Assembly: GCA_946481235.1 (NCBI GenBank)
Contig: CAMLME010000043.1
Span: 1 to 12,796, forward strand
Source of the DNA: an uncultured Methylobacillus sp.
GTDB lineage: Bacteria; Pseudomonadota; Gammaproteobacteria; Burkholderiales; Methylophilaceae
Length of the DNA: 12,796 nucleotides
Direction: 5' to 3'
A program made the position numbers and the translations under genes. The notes beneath the pieces are model-generated. The model had not been told where the DNA came from. It was given only the letters and a program-made list of their open reading frames with translations, and did no database searches. Shown here piece by piece: positions 6,549 through 12,664 of the stretch; positions within the stretch are counted from its first letter, which is position 1; every line of letters starts with the position of its first letter.

Positions 6549-6804
6549 GGCTGATCTCCGTTGCGGTCTGACATCTCATTTCATGCGCGAGAAGAGCTGA
6601 GCGAATCCTGCATGTGCTCGCCTCAAGCTTGCCGATCACATTGGCAAGCAGCGCCGGGGCTTTTGCTTTGAACTCGGCAAGTGCAGATTCTTGGTTTTCC
6701 AAGTATTTTTGCAACACAGCAACGTCATACTCGATATTGTGTTTTGTGTTGGAGGATGGGTCTTCGAGATGCTCTATCGCCGCCATTAATTTGCCGTCAT
6801 CCAT
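6538..6804 (-). CDS. Hypothetical phage protein, 88 aa
   Basis: The start is placed at the ATG at 6804 (MDDGKLMAAIEHLED), because AGGAGA lies about 7 bases upstream and the ATG overlaps the stop of the upstream gene by 8 bases. The frame remains open to 6840, but that extension is Arg/His/Pro-rich and has no good ribosome site. The protein looks entirely helical and possibly coiled coil, with heptad-like spacing of Leu/Ile/Val through AVLQKYLENQESALAEFKAK, and it ends in a basic, His-containing tail. No family was recognised. Confidence 0.7.
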   Translation of the reverse strand: MDDGKLMAAIEHLEDPSSNTKHNIEYDVAVLQKYLENQESALAEFKAKAPALLANVIGKLEASTCRIRSALLAHEMRCQTATEISHDH

Positions 6805-7663
6805 TGACTGTCTCCTGTGCGGCGCGTGCGGCGATTTCATTAGTCAGCCATACACGCGCCTTTTCCATCATTTCATCGCGTGGTGTGATATAGGTGAAGT
6901 GCAAATGTCTTGGGTTTGCGCCTTCTCGCTTCGTGCAAAGCATGCCGCTGGTGAAGCCTGCGTCCAGTTCTTCGGTTATGTCGCGCAATGCTGCTTCAAC
7001 GTTCTCTGGTAACTGGCGGAATGTGTGGTTGTCGCGCATGTACCAGATTTTCGGAATCTCCCGCTCCCCGGCTACCGGATGCGATTGACCAAGGCGCTTG
7101 TCTCGCAAGCATCCGGGCTTGCCTTCGCTCGGGTAAGCGCATGGCATGTTGCCATCGTTGCCTTGGCATGCTGGGCAGCGCGATTGATCCTGATGCTGGG
7201 CTGGCGTTGTTGATATGGCTTCGATAATCTCATCGGCGGCCTCAGCGTAGTTGCAATCCAAGAGTCGCCCATCCCATCCATGGTTACTGAGGATGTCCAC
7301 AATCACATCCTTTAGCGCCTCCTGCTTCCCCGGCGCTTGCGCTGCCTCTGCTTGCGGTAGGATGGCGAACACCGCCATATCCTGCTCATCGTCCCGATGC
7401 GCGGTCAAAAGAACGCCGCCTTCGCCGAATACCTTAAAGGTTTTTATCGTCTCGCTGTTCACGTATCCAATTGGCTCACCCTGCTTGCTGAGAGCGCGAC
7501 GGTTCCAGCGTTCATTACCTTTGCCATCGTTATCGCCCACTCGTGCGCCGCAGTCTTCGCAGCCGACTTCTGTATTGAGGTTGTCATCCTCTATCTCAAA
7601 GACACTGGCACTCCCGCAGAAGGGGCAGGGAAAGAGTTCCGGCATCGCGGTTTGATTGGTCAT
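6797..7663 (-). CDS. Lar-like zinc-ribbon protein fused to mosaic phage modules
   Basis: This 288-aa protein starts at the ATG at 7663, with GGAGG 8 bases upstream. Residues 10-42 are a Lar-type zinc ribbon: LFPCPFCGSA with Cys13 and Cys16, then VGCEDCGARV with Cys35 and Cys38. Lar proteins (restriction alleviation) are normally only about 60-70 aa. Here the ribbon is followed by GEPIGYVN (about 62-69), a linker, a second Cys group (Cys163, Cys166, Cys175, Cys185) in a hydrophilic stretch, and a C-terminal domain with WYMRDNHTFRQLPENVEAAL. It therefore looks like a mosaic of several small modules. Whether it modulates host type I restriction, as Lar does, is unknown. It is separated by one base from the upstream gene. 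Confidence 0.75.
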   Translation of the reverse strand: MTNQTAMPELFPCPFCGSASVFEIEDDNLNTEVGCEDCGARVGDNDGKGNERWNRRALSKQGEPIGYVNSETIKTFKVFGEGGVLLTAHRDDEQDMAVFAILPQAEAAQAPGKQEALKDVIVDILSNHGWDGRLLDCNYAEAADEIIEAISTTPAQHQDQSRCPACQGNDGNMPCAYPSEGKPGCLRDKRLGQSHPVAGEREIPKIWYMRDNHTFRQLPENVEAALRDITEELDAGFTSGMLCTKREGANPRHLHFTYITPRDEMMEKARVWLTNEIAARAAQETVNG

Positions 7664-7664
7664 C

Positions 7665-8579
7665 TCACTTTCCTCCTTCCTGCGCGGGAGCGGCGGCGAT
7701 GGCTGCTTTCACTGCAGCGCTGGCTTTATTAAGGATCATCTTCGATCCGCAGTCGAGCCAAGCATCTGCCGCCGCTTTACGCATTTCCGGCGTCGGCTCC
7801 TTCGGCGCAAGCTTCCAGCCATTCGAACCCGTCAGCCAGCTTTCGCGCTCTGCTCTCAATTCGTCGATGATCGCCTGCGCACGTTTGATTTCTCGGAACC
7901 GTTCTTCGGCTAACTCCTTCCAGCCATCCGGTACTGCTGGCTTCTCTGCTGACCGCTTGCCTGCCTCGAATGCTTCATATACGTTCGTAACCATGGAGCC
8001 GTCGGGCATAATTGCGCCAGCACGATTCCTCGGATCGGCTTTCGCGCAGGTTAGCTTCTCTGCTGACTGGGAGAGGGTGGCGTAATTTTCCACAGCATCC
8101 AGCGCAGCATTCCATCCTTCCGTGTAACCTGTGTCTCTTGCGTCGCCTGTCATCCGGTTCATAGGCAAGCGCTTTACTGGCCCCGCCACATCTGTAGTTA
8201 TCCAGTGCTCTACCGGCTCCGCTCCCTCGTCCGTCTTGACCATTTTCGTGGCGTCACGAAAATGATCTGCTACTTGTCCGGCTTGCAGAAGGGCGCGGGC
8301 GAAGTCGATGATTTCCGTACCGGATAGCACAGCACTGCAATGATTTGGCATGCCGTCGCCATCGAATTGTTTTGCAAGCTCCGTGATTTCCTCATCGCTC
8401 AACGCCTCCTTCGCTTCGGCAGTGAGCGAGGAGAGGGCTTCGTCAACCTTGCGCAAATCGCTGTCGCTTGGTCGTGGCTTGCGTCCGCCGAATCCATCCA
8501 GCATGCCTTCGGCGTCGTTTTGGTCTTTTACGTAGATCCGCGCAGCCTGCAGCGCTTCGACTATCCTCTGCTTGTCCAT
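7665..8579 (-). CDS. Hypothetical mosaic phage protein, 304 aa
   Basis: The ATG at 8579 has AGGA 6 bases upstream. The protein is soluble and mostly helical. Segments include DEEITELAKQF (about 82-92), a GYTEGWNAALDAVE block near the middle, a coiled-coil-like helix REIKRAQAIIDELRAERESW, and GWKLAPKEPTPEMRKAA near the end, closing with an Ala-rich helix. Blocks such as GWKL...PTPEM and GY..GWNAAL recur in the accessory early proteins of many phages, so this looks like another modular protein of that class. No enzyme motif was seen. The stop lies directly before the Lar-like gene, which uses the GGAGG encoded in this gene's last codons. Confidence 0.72.
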   Translation of the reverse strand: MDKQRIVEALQAARIYVKDQNDAEGMLDGFGGRKPRPSDSDLRKVDEALSSLTAEAKEALSDEEITELAKQFDGDGMPNHCSAVLSGTEIIDFARALLQAGQVADHFRDATKMVKTDEGAEPVEHWITTDVAGPVKRLPMNRMTGDARDTGYTEGWNAALDAVENYATLSQSAEKLTCAKADPRNRAGAIMPDGSMVTNVYEAFEAGKRSAEKPAVPDGWKELAEERFREIKRAQAIIDELRAERESWLTGSNGWKLAPKEPTPEMRKAAADAWLDCGSKMILNKASAAVKAAIAAAPAQEGGK

Positions 8580-8592
8580 ATCATTCCTGTTA

Positions 8593-8778
8593 TCAAAATA
8601 ATTCCGGCTGTATCGGGCCTAATCTGGTCAAAACCTGTGCGCGTCGTCGTCGCTCCCCAGCCCATGCCAGTAACGTAAATGCCCAATCTCGATGGATAGT
8701 GCGTCTGGCCTCAAACAGATAAATCCTTGCCTGCTGCTTGTGATGCTCTGCTGTGTCTGGTGGTGTCGGTATGTCCAT
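8593..8778 (-). CDS. Small hypothetical protein ending in a clamp-binding-like motif
   Basis: The start is placed at the ATG at 8778 (MDIPTPPDTAEHHKQQ), with AAGGA about 5 bases upstream. Upstream extension to 8877 is possible but runs into the previous gene region without a good start. The 61-aa protein is basic and helical, with RRTIHRDWAF and a run of four Arg in AGERRRRAQV. It ends in QPELF, which fits the Qxx(L/M)F form of the beta sliding-clamp binding motif. This suggests, but does not show, contact with the host replication clamp. The stop is 13 bases before the next gene. Confidence 0.65.
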   Translation of the reverse strand: MDIPTPPDTAEHHKQQARIYLFEARRTIHRDWAFTLLAWAGERRRRAQVLTRLGPIQPELF

Positions 8779-8825
8779 GTCATTCCTTCCCCAATTTATC
8801 CAACTCAACCCTGCGCAACCTAGAC

Positions 8826-9053
8826 CTACTGCTTCCACTTCTCCGAGTCGTAATCGCCGTCTTTGTTTTCGTTGCACCAGATGGCGAAATCGGCATGATC
8901 TGGAGTGTTATCAAATTCCGCGTTGAAAAGACTATTCGCCGCATCTCTGTCTTCTTCCGCGCCCCCGACAAACTTGAAACCTATTACACGATCGCCTATA
9001 AGCTCCAGCCCTTTTGCATTCGCGCCCAGCTTGATAATTTCTAATGTCTTCAT
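8826..9053 (-). CDS. Small acidic hypothetical protein, 75 aa
   Basis: The start is chosen at the ATG at 9053 (MKTLEIIKLG), because an AGGGG site sits about 9 bases upstream. An ATG three codons earlier would leave no room for that site. The protein has a beta-strand-like N-terminal half, with LELIGDRVIGFKFVGG, and an acidic Asn/Asp-rich C-terminal half ending in DSEKWKQ. It is one of the few genes here that ends in TAG. No family was recognised. It sits in the leftward early operon, downstream of the amber-split gene. Confidence 0.65.
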   Translation of the reverse strand: MKTLEIIKLGANAKGLELIGDRVIGFKFVGGAEEDRDAANSLFNAEFDNTPDHADFAIWCNENKDGDYDSEKWKQ

Positions 9054-9080
9054 GATTCTCATCCCCTTCCTTCTGTGTTT

Positions 9081-9098
9081 GGCCCCGCTATTGGGGCC
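9081..9098 (-). other. GC-rich intergenic hairpin
   Basis: GGCCCC and GGGGCC form a perfect 6-bp stem with a 6-base loop in the 53-base gap between two early genes. There is no T run on either strand, so it is not a standard terminator. It could pause or process the early mRNA, or shield the ribosome site of the next gene. Only the structure is seen. Confidence 0.35.
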
Positions 9099-9106
9099 GG
9101 TGATCG

Positions 9107-9340
9107 TTAGGCTGCTTCGCCGAACAGCTCGTGCACGGTGGTGGGCTCCGGGGGCGTGACGGTGATTTCAACCTCGCGCTGAATGAACTCACACAGCCGG
9201 CCAACGTCCGCAGTCTCGGGATGGCAGATCACGCGGAAGATCACTGCGACCGTGCCGCCTTCCTGGCAAATGAACTTGAACTTGTCGACCTTGACCTCAC
9301 CAAGGACGATGTCGCTGGGACCGCCGAGACCATAGTCCAC
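9107..9340 (-). CDS. C-terminal half of an amber-split phage gene
   Basis: A 77-aa reading is possible from a GTG at 9340, but no ribosome binding site precedes it. The frame is in fact open back to the TAG at 9365-9367, adding EYIGYTVTV before DYGLGG. It is in the same frame as the gene just upstream, so the two appear to be one protein of 171 residues interrupted by a single amber codon. The sequence has alternating beta-strand character (VDKFKFICQEGGTVAVIFRV), a helix ADVGRLCEFIQREVEI and a Pro-rich end. From memory, phage early proteins of this type carry YG(L/I)GG.SDI in an unbroken chain. It is either a dead fragment or the read-through part of the protein. The function is unknown. Confidence 0.55.
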   Translation of the reverse strand: MDYGLGGPSDIVLGEVKVDKFKFICQEGGTVAVIFRVICHPETADVGRLCEFIQREVEITVTPPEPTTVHELFGEAA

Positions 9341-9364
9341 GGTGACTGTGTAGCCGATGTATTC

Positions 9365-9622
9365 CTAATCCCATTTGATGGCTCCCATCTTTGGAAAGCG
9401 AAGCGCGGTAAGAGAACCGCCTTCCACCTGGTCTATAAGATCCGGCGAATCGTTCTCCTTGTAGAGCATCGCGCGCAGTTCTGGATGAAACGGGATCAGG
9501 ACATCATTGCTGCTCTTGGCCTCAAACATCATGTCAAAGGCCGGGCGGCGATCCTCTCCATGAATCTCGGCGCGGGCGTTGATGGAGGTGAGCTTTACCT
9601 TGGTTTTATCGAGCTGGAACAT
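9365..9622 (-). CDS. N-terminal half of an amber-split phage gene
   Basis: The start is the ATG at 9622 (MFQLDKTKVK), with AGGAGA 6 bases upstream. An upstream extension to 9661 has no such site. The 85 residues include AEIHGEDRRPAFDMMFEAK, NDVLIPFHPELRAMLYK and FPKMGAIKWD, and then a TAG. Downstream of the TAG the same frame continues for 85 codons of well-formed protein (see 9107-9340). In related phage proteins as I remember them, a Trp commonly follows the KWD-like motif, so TGG to TAG is the simplest explanation. It overlaps the end of the frameshifted gene upstream by 17 bases. The gene follows the RecT module, but its role is unknown. Confidence 0.65.
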   Translation of the reverse strand: MFQLDKTKVKLTSINARAEIHGEDRRPAFDMMFEAKSSNDVLIPFHPELRAMLYKENDSPDLIDQVEGGSLTALRFPKMGAIKWD

Positions 9623-9855
9623 GTTGTGTCTCCTGTGTATTAGCGTGCATGAACTCGGCAAACGGCAGCCGTATGAACTGATGAAAGCGCTTCGCTGCTT
9701 CCGGGTTTCTGTCGATCTCGCCCCGGCTCTTCACTTCGCAGATCGCGCGCACGGCGGTCACGGCTGTTTGCTCGTCCGGCACGCGCAGAAACGCGCGGAA
9801 GGGAGCTTCTTTGCAGCGCAGGGCTAGCCATTGCGCTTAGGCGTTGGGCGCTCAT
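9606..9855 (-). pseudogene. Small phage gene with an apparent frameshift
   Basis: The only good start is the ATG at 9855, which overlaps the TGA of the RecT gene (ATGA). It opens a frame that soon becomes Arg/Ser/Ala-rich and unprotein-like. The neighbouring frame, open from 9836 to the TAA at 9606-9608, instead gives a compact, believable domain: WLALRCKEAPFRAFLRV, then AVRAICEVKSRGEIDRN, then KRFHQFIRLPFAEFMH. That frame has no ATG at its start and is preceded by an in-frame TAA at 9837-9839. Joining MSAQRL to QWLALRCKEA needs one base added or skipped near 9830-9838. The likely explanation is a one-base deletion or a sequencing error. Programmed frameshifting is possible but has no clear slippery site. 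Similar short proteins follow phage recombination genes, as I recall; the function is unknown. Confidence 0.6.
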
Positions 9856-10721
9856 TGCGACAATTCCTCGCGCCGTTCATTTGCAAATGCATACAGCTTC
9901 TTCTGTTTGTCGTCGTCATCGAGATAACGAATCTCGTCAGTCACAAGGTCGAGAACGTCCACGTCCTTTGCAGCCTTGATCCTGTTGAATAGAACTTCGT
10001 AAGCGTCGGGAGCATCTTCATTTACTGTGACCGGCTCTGTCACCACCTCTGCAGGCTGGGCCGGGGCTGTGCGCAACTTCTCAGTGGTGACTGTGAATGA
10101 TCCATCAGCATTGAAGTCAACTACGTCTGCAAGCTCTTCGGCTGTGCTCAGGCCCATGCTGATTTCAGGGGCATATGCGCGCTGCCAGAAGGCGGCGGCA
10201 CGATAGACGAACATCTGCTGCGGCATGGTCTTCCATTTCGATCCGTTCTTCTTGTCCCATCCCTCGGCGCGAACCATGTTCCAGTCAACCCATACACCGT
10301 CCAGACGCTCGCCGGATTCGCGTTCAATCGCCCATGCACGGCAGCCGAAGTCGCCGGAGCCTTCCGCTCCGCGCCATTCGTAGCGCAGTGCCGAGAAGCG
10401 CCCGCAAGTGTTGACACTGGCGATCAGGAACTTCGAGGACCAGCCGGGATTGCCGTGCACGATGTACAGGTTCTGCATAACCATCAGCTCATCTGCCTTC
10501 AGGCGCTGCGCCAGGTTAAGCGCGATCATGCAGTTCGGGACGTTGCCTTGATACTGCTGAGGAACGAGTGTGGAACTTGCAAATGCCTTGGCGACGCGTT
10601 GCATCAGCTCGAACCCTGCAGCATCGAAGAACCCGGCGCGTACCGGCATGTTTTGCTCGCGCACGGCGAGTTGATTGCCGGCTTGCAGGCTTGCGAGAGT
10701 TGCGGTTTGCGGTGCGTTCAT
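9852..10721 (-). CDS. recT: RecT-type single-strand annealing protein
   Basis: This 289-aa protein starts at the ATG at 10721, with AGGAGA 4-5 bases upstream, inside the end of the HNH gene. It should bind single-stranded DNA and anneal complementary strands during phage recombination. After a flexible N-terminus, the RecT core begins near residue 30 (GFELMQRVAKAFASSTLVP). It continues through NCMIALNLAQRLKADELMVM, VHGNPGWSSKFLIASVN and MPQQMFVYRAAAFWQRAYAP to about residue 200. The C-terminal third is acidic and variable, with DDDD near the end, as expected for an SSB- or partner-interacting tail. It stands two genes downstream of a PD-(D/E)XK nuclease, the usual exonuclease partner, with an HNH gene between them. 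The TGA overlaps the start of the next frame. Confidence 0.88.
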   Translation of the reverse strand: MNAPQTATLASLQAGNQLAVREQNMPVRAGFFDAAGFELMQRVAKAFASSTLVPQQYQGNVPNCMIALNLAQRLKADELMVMQNLYIVHGNPGWSSKFLIASVNTCGRFSALRYEWRGAEGSGDFGCRAWAIERESGERLDGVWVDWNMVRAEGWDKKNGSKWKTMPQQMFVYRAAAFWQRAYAPEISMGLSTAEELADVVDFNADGSFTVTTEKLRTAPAQPAEVVTEPVTVNEDAPDAYEVLFNRIKAAKDVDVLDLVTDEIRYLDDDDKQKKLYAFANERREELSQ

Positions 10722-11197
10722 TTTGTTCTCCTAATGCCGCGTGCCAAGCGGCTTACGTAGCTGTGATGCACGCCGTTGGCAGCAGCGAGTGCGGTTACTG
10801 TTGCGCCAGCAGCGCGGGCCTTGCGAATTTCTTCAACTTGGCTGTCGGATAGTTTTGTCCGTGGATTTGATGAGCCAAATAATTTCGATCCTGCTTTGTG
10901 TGAGGCGCGCCCCTTGTTTGTCATGTCACGCATGTTCTCGGCGTGCGTGCCGAGAAAAAGATGATCTGGGTTGCAGCACAATGTGTTGTCGCATCTGTGA
11001 AGGACGCATAGTCCATCAGGGATTTCGCCGAATGCGCGCTCATAGGCAACACGGTGCGCGAGCTGCTTTCTACCGTTATGGAAGGTCCTGCCATATCGAT
11101 GACTATCACGTCCGTTAGATTTCAATGTGACACCATTCCATTCCAAGCAGCCGCCTTCGGTAGTCTGCAAAAACGATTCAAAAGGACGTTTTTTCAT
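10718..11197 (-). CDS. HNH endonuclease (homing-type) with C-terminal helix-turn-helix
   Basis: This 159-aa protein starts best at the ATG at 11197, 5 bases after GGAGG. An ATG one codon earlier is too close to that site, and longer starts back to 11233 lie inside the exonuclease gene. An HNH_3-type domain occupies about 40-97: LAHRVAYERAFGEIP, then CVLHRCDN with Cys64, His67 and Cys69, CCNPDHLFLGT with Asn76 and His79, and ENMRDMTNKGR. The C-terminal part (about 113-155) is a helix-turn-helix of the type used by free-standing homing endonucleases to read target DNA. It is packed between exonuclease and RecT with 3-4 base overlaps on both sides, and its last codons contain the RecT ribosome site. 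It probably spreads as a selfish gene, or nicks DNA to start recombination. Confidence 0.88.
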   Translation of the reverse strand: MKKRPFESFLQTTEGGCLEWNGVTLKSNGRDSHRYGRTFHNGRKQLAHRVAYERAFGEIPDGLCVLHRCDNTLCCNPDHLFLGTHAENMRDMTNKGRASHKAGSKLFGSSNPRTKLSDSQVEEIRKARAAGATVTALAAANGVHHSYVSRLARGIRRTK

Positions 11198-11997
11198 CAT
11201 CTCCTCCAGAAGCATGTGCTGTATGCCGGACAATATCGACGATCACACATCATGCTTTTCGCGTTACCCCAAGGGGGAATCTCGCCGTGCACCAGCTTGG
11301 CCGCAGTGACCAGCAAGCCGGTGTTGTGCTCATCGCCGAGCAGCACTTCCTTGGCGTCGGCAATCTCGCCGGTACCGATGCGCTGCTTATCCGGAGTGAG
11401 GTTCGTTTGCAGGCCGATGATTTGCGCCGGTGCCTTCATGGGCAGATTGGTTGCCGCTTCTGCCACCAGCTCATAAACACCCATTTGCGCAGCATGCCCG
11501 CCAGTCTTTGCCTTGCCATCCGTGCCGACAGCCTGCTTGCCTGTCTTGATGTCGCGGATTCCGTAGCCGTCATCCGTCAGTTCAACGCGGTCAGTCGTGC
11601 CGGTCAGGACGATGTTCAGGTCTGTAATATGGAGACTTTCGACAGATGCCTCGACCGCAACGAAGTTGTGCTTGTGGCTTTCTTCCTTGCAGTACTTCGC
11701 GGTAAGGCTGCGCGCCACATCTTCTGCCTTCGCCTGCTCGCCTTCCCAGTTGGTTTCGTCGCGCGGCATCTTGACCGAGGCAACCGCCGCATCTTCTGCG
11801 GCCGATACTGACGGCACTTGCCCGGCAATGCGCTCTGAATCAAACAGTGCAGTACCAGCATGCACCGCTGTACCGAGAGCAGCCTTCCCGTTTTGCGGCA
11901 TGCGCCGACCTTCCAGGTGAATCGCGATCCAGCGGGCCGGGCAGTCGAACAAACTTCCGAACGAGCTTGCGCGGATCGTCACAGGTTGCTTGTTCAC
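11197..11997 (-). CDS. PD-(D/E)XK exonuclease with Cas4/AddB-like cysteines
   Basis: This 266-aa nuclease starts at a GTG (11997), overlapping the stop of the preceding gene, with a GGGGGAAG stretch upstream. Core motifs are all visible: LGTAVHAG with His46, TGTTDRVEL with Asp136, IRDIKTGK with Asp149 and Lys151, and QMGVY with Gln171 and Tyr175, matching the RecB-like/PDDEXK_1 nucleases. One Cys near the N-terminus (Cys19 in FDCPARW) plus three at the end (Cys251, Cys256, Cys262) match the four-cysteine iron-sulfur arrangement of Cas4 and AddB nucleases. It likely resects DNA ends to make single strands for the RecT protein. There are no CRISPR genes here, so a Cas4 adaptation role is not supported. 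The last codons overlap the HNH start. Confidence 0.9.
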   Translation of the reverse strand: MNKQPVTIRASSFGSLFDCPARWIAIHLEGRRMPQNGKAALGTAVHAGTALFDSERIAGQVPSVSAAEDAAVASVKMPRDETNWEGEQAKAEDVARSLTAKYCKEESHKHNFVAVEASVESLHITDLNIVLTGTTDRVELTDDGYGIRDIKTGKQAVGTDGKAKTGGHAAQMGVYELVAEAATNLPMKAPAQIIGLQTNLTPDKQRIGTGEIADAKEVLLGDEHNTGLLVTAAKLVHGEIPPWGNAKSMMCDRRYCPAYSTCFWRR

Positions 11998-12281
11998 TTC
12001 TTCCCCCAGTTGGCTACGATCCGCAGGACTGCCGGCAGCATCTCCGCCTGTTTACACGCATCGCATTGACATGCAGGCTTGTTGCGCTCTTTCGCCTCGG
12101 CTGCGTACTTGCGTGCTTCCTGCGGCGTCCAATACCCGACCATGTGAGTGCTTGGCACATGCGGCCGGTTCAAGTAATCGCGCTCGGCCTTGATACTCTT
12201 TGCACGGCGCGCGACAGCATCAGCGCGGCGCAAGACGAAGAACACTTGGATGCGTGTTAGCAGGTTATTTGCGGCAATCAT
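11994..12281 (-). CDS. Hypothetical protein with CxCxxC motif, 95 aa
   Basis: The ATG at 12281 has GGAG 7 bases upstream. The protein is basic and helical at the N-terminus (LLTRIQVFFVLRRADAVARR). It has a middle segment HMVGYWTPQEARKYAAEAKE and then a CQCDACKQ cluster near residue 72 that could bind a metal ion. The stop overlaps the GTG of the exonuclease gene, so the two are coupled, and it may assist the recombination module. It overlaps the preceding small membrane-protein gene by 17 bases. No family was recognised. Confidence 0.7.
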   Translation of the reverse strand: MIAANNLLTRIQVFFVLRRADAVARRAKSIKAERDYLNRPHVPSTHMVGYWTPQEARKYAAEAKERNKPACQCDACKQAEMLPAVLRIVANWGKK

Positions 12282-12363
12282 TTTTTGGCTCCAGGTAGAT
12301 TCCTAATGCTGTTCCAGCGATAAGCGCGAAAGGCACGGCGGCAAGTAGCAGTGAGACAATCAC
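12265..12363 (-). CDS. Tiny one-TM membrane protein, 32 aa
   Basis: A GTG at 12363 overlaps the TGA of the upstream gene, giving a coupled 32-aa frame. Residues 2-23 form one hydrophobic segment (VSLLLAAVPFALIAGTALGI), followed by a short polar tail YLEPKNDCRK. A weak AAGGTGG lies just upstream of the GTG. Without this frame, the 78 bases between the flanking genes would be empty in an otherwise gapless operon, which favours it being real. The function is unknown. Confidence 0.5.
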   Translation of the reverse strand: MIVSLLLAAVPFALIAGTALGIYLEPKNDCRK

Positions 12364-12563
12364 GCTGCCACCTTGACCTTGTACGAGAGTTCAAACCCGT
12401 ATTCCTTGAGCCATCCGGCAAGCTGCACATCGTCCACGTTCATCAAAATCGTGCCGAACGCTGCGCGAAGGTCTCGTTCATTCATCTCGCAATCGACCTC
12501 AAGAACCCCGTTATTCGATTGCACGCTACTCATACTCCGCATCGGTATCATTAGGCTTGCCAT
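12360..12563 (-). CDS. Hypothetical phage protein, 67 aa
   Basis: The ATG at 12563 has a strong GGGAGGGG site about 5 bases upstream. The protein starts with a Met/Ser-rich segment, then an acidic stretch with VLEVDCEMNERDLRAAFG and a beta/alpha C-terminal half with VQLAGWLKEYGFELSYKV. It is the first complete gene of the leftward operon in the window, separated from the Gly-X repeat gene by about 100 bases. No family was recognised. Confidence 0.65.
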   Translation of the reverse strand: MASLMIPMRSMSSVQSNNGVLEVDCEMNERDLRAAFGTILMNVDDVQLAGWLKEYGFELSYKVKVAA

Positions 12564-12588
12564 GTCACCCCTCCCGTTAAATTAGGCC

Positions 12589-12604
12589 CCTCGTCTTTCC
12601 GAGG
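12589..12604 (-). other. Short hairpin between the Gly-X repeat gene and the operon
   Basis: On the - strand, CCTCG and CGAGG can pair around a 6-base loop, followed by GGCCTAATTTAA. The stem is only 5 bp and the T-run is weak, so it may be a poor terminator or a leader structure before the strong ribosome site at about 12569-12576. The 101-base gap (12564-12664) shows nothing else I can support. Confidence 0.25.
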
Positions 12605-12664
12605 TGTCAGTCACGCGGTAGCTTTACGTCGAACTTTCCGTGACATTCCCGACGTTTTTGCTTC

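Noticed and set aside
8780..8971. 63-aa - strand ORF overlapping the 75-aa gene
   Set aside because: It is out of frame with two better-supported genes, rich in Thr/Ser/Arg like a shadow frame, and has no good ribosome site.
9131..9643. 170-aa + strand ORF opposite the amber-split gene
   Set aside because: It mirrors the - strand coding sequence on both sides of the TAG. The - strand has ribosome sites, operon spacing and believable protein sequence; this one has none.
11287..11811. 174-aa + strand ORF opposite the exonuclease
   Set aside because: The - strand carries a complete PD-(D/E)XK motif set in this interval, so the + strand frame is a shadow.
11197..11997. cas4 of a CRISPR adaptation module
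   Set aside because: The cysteine pattern is Cas4-like, but the neighbours are HNH and RecT and no other cas gene or array is seen.
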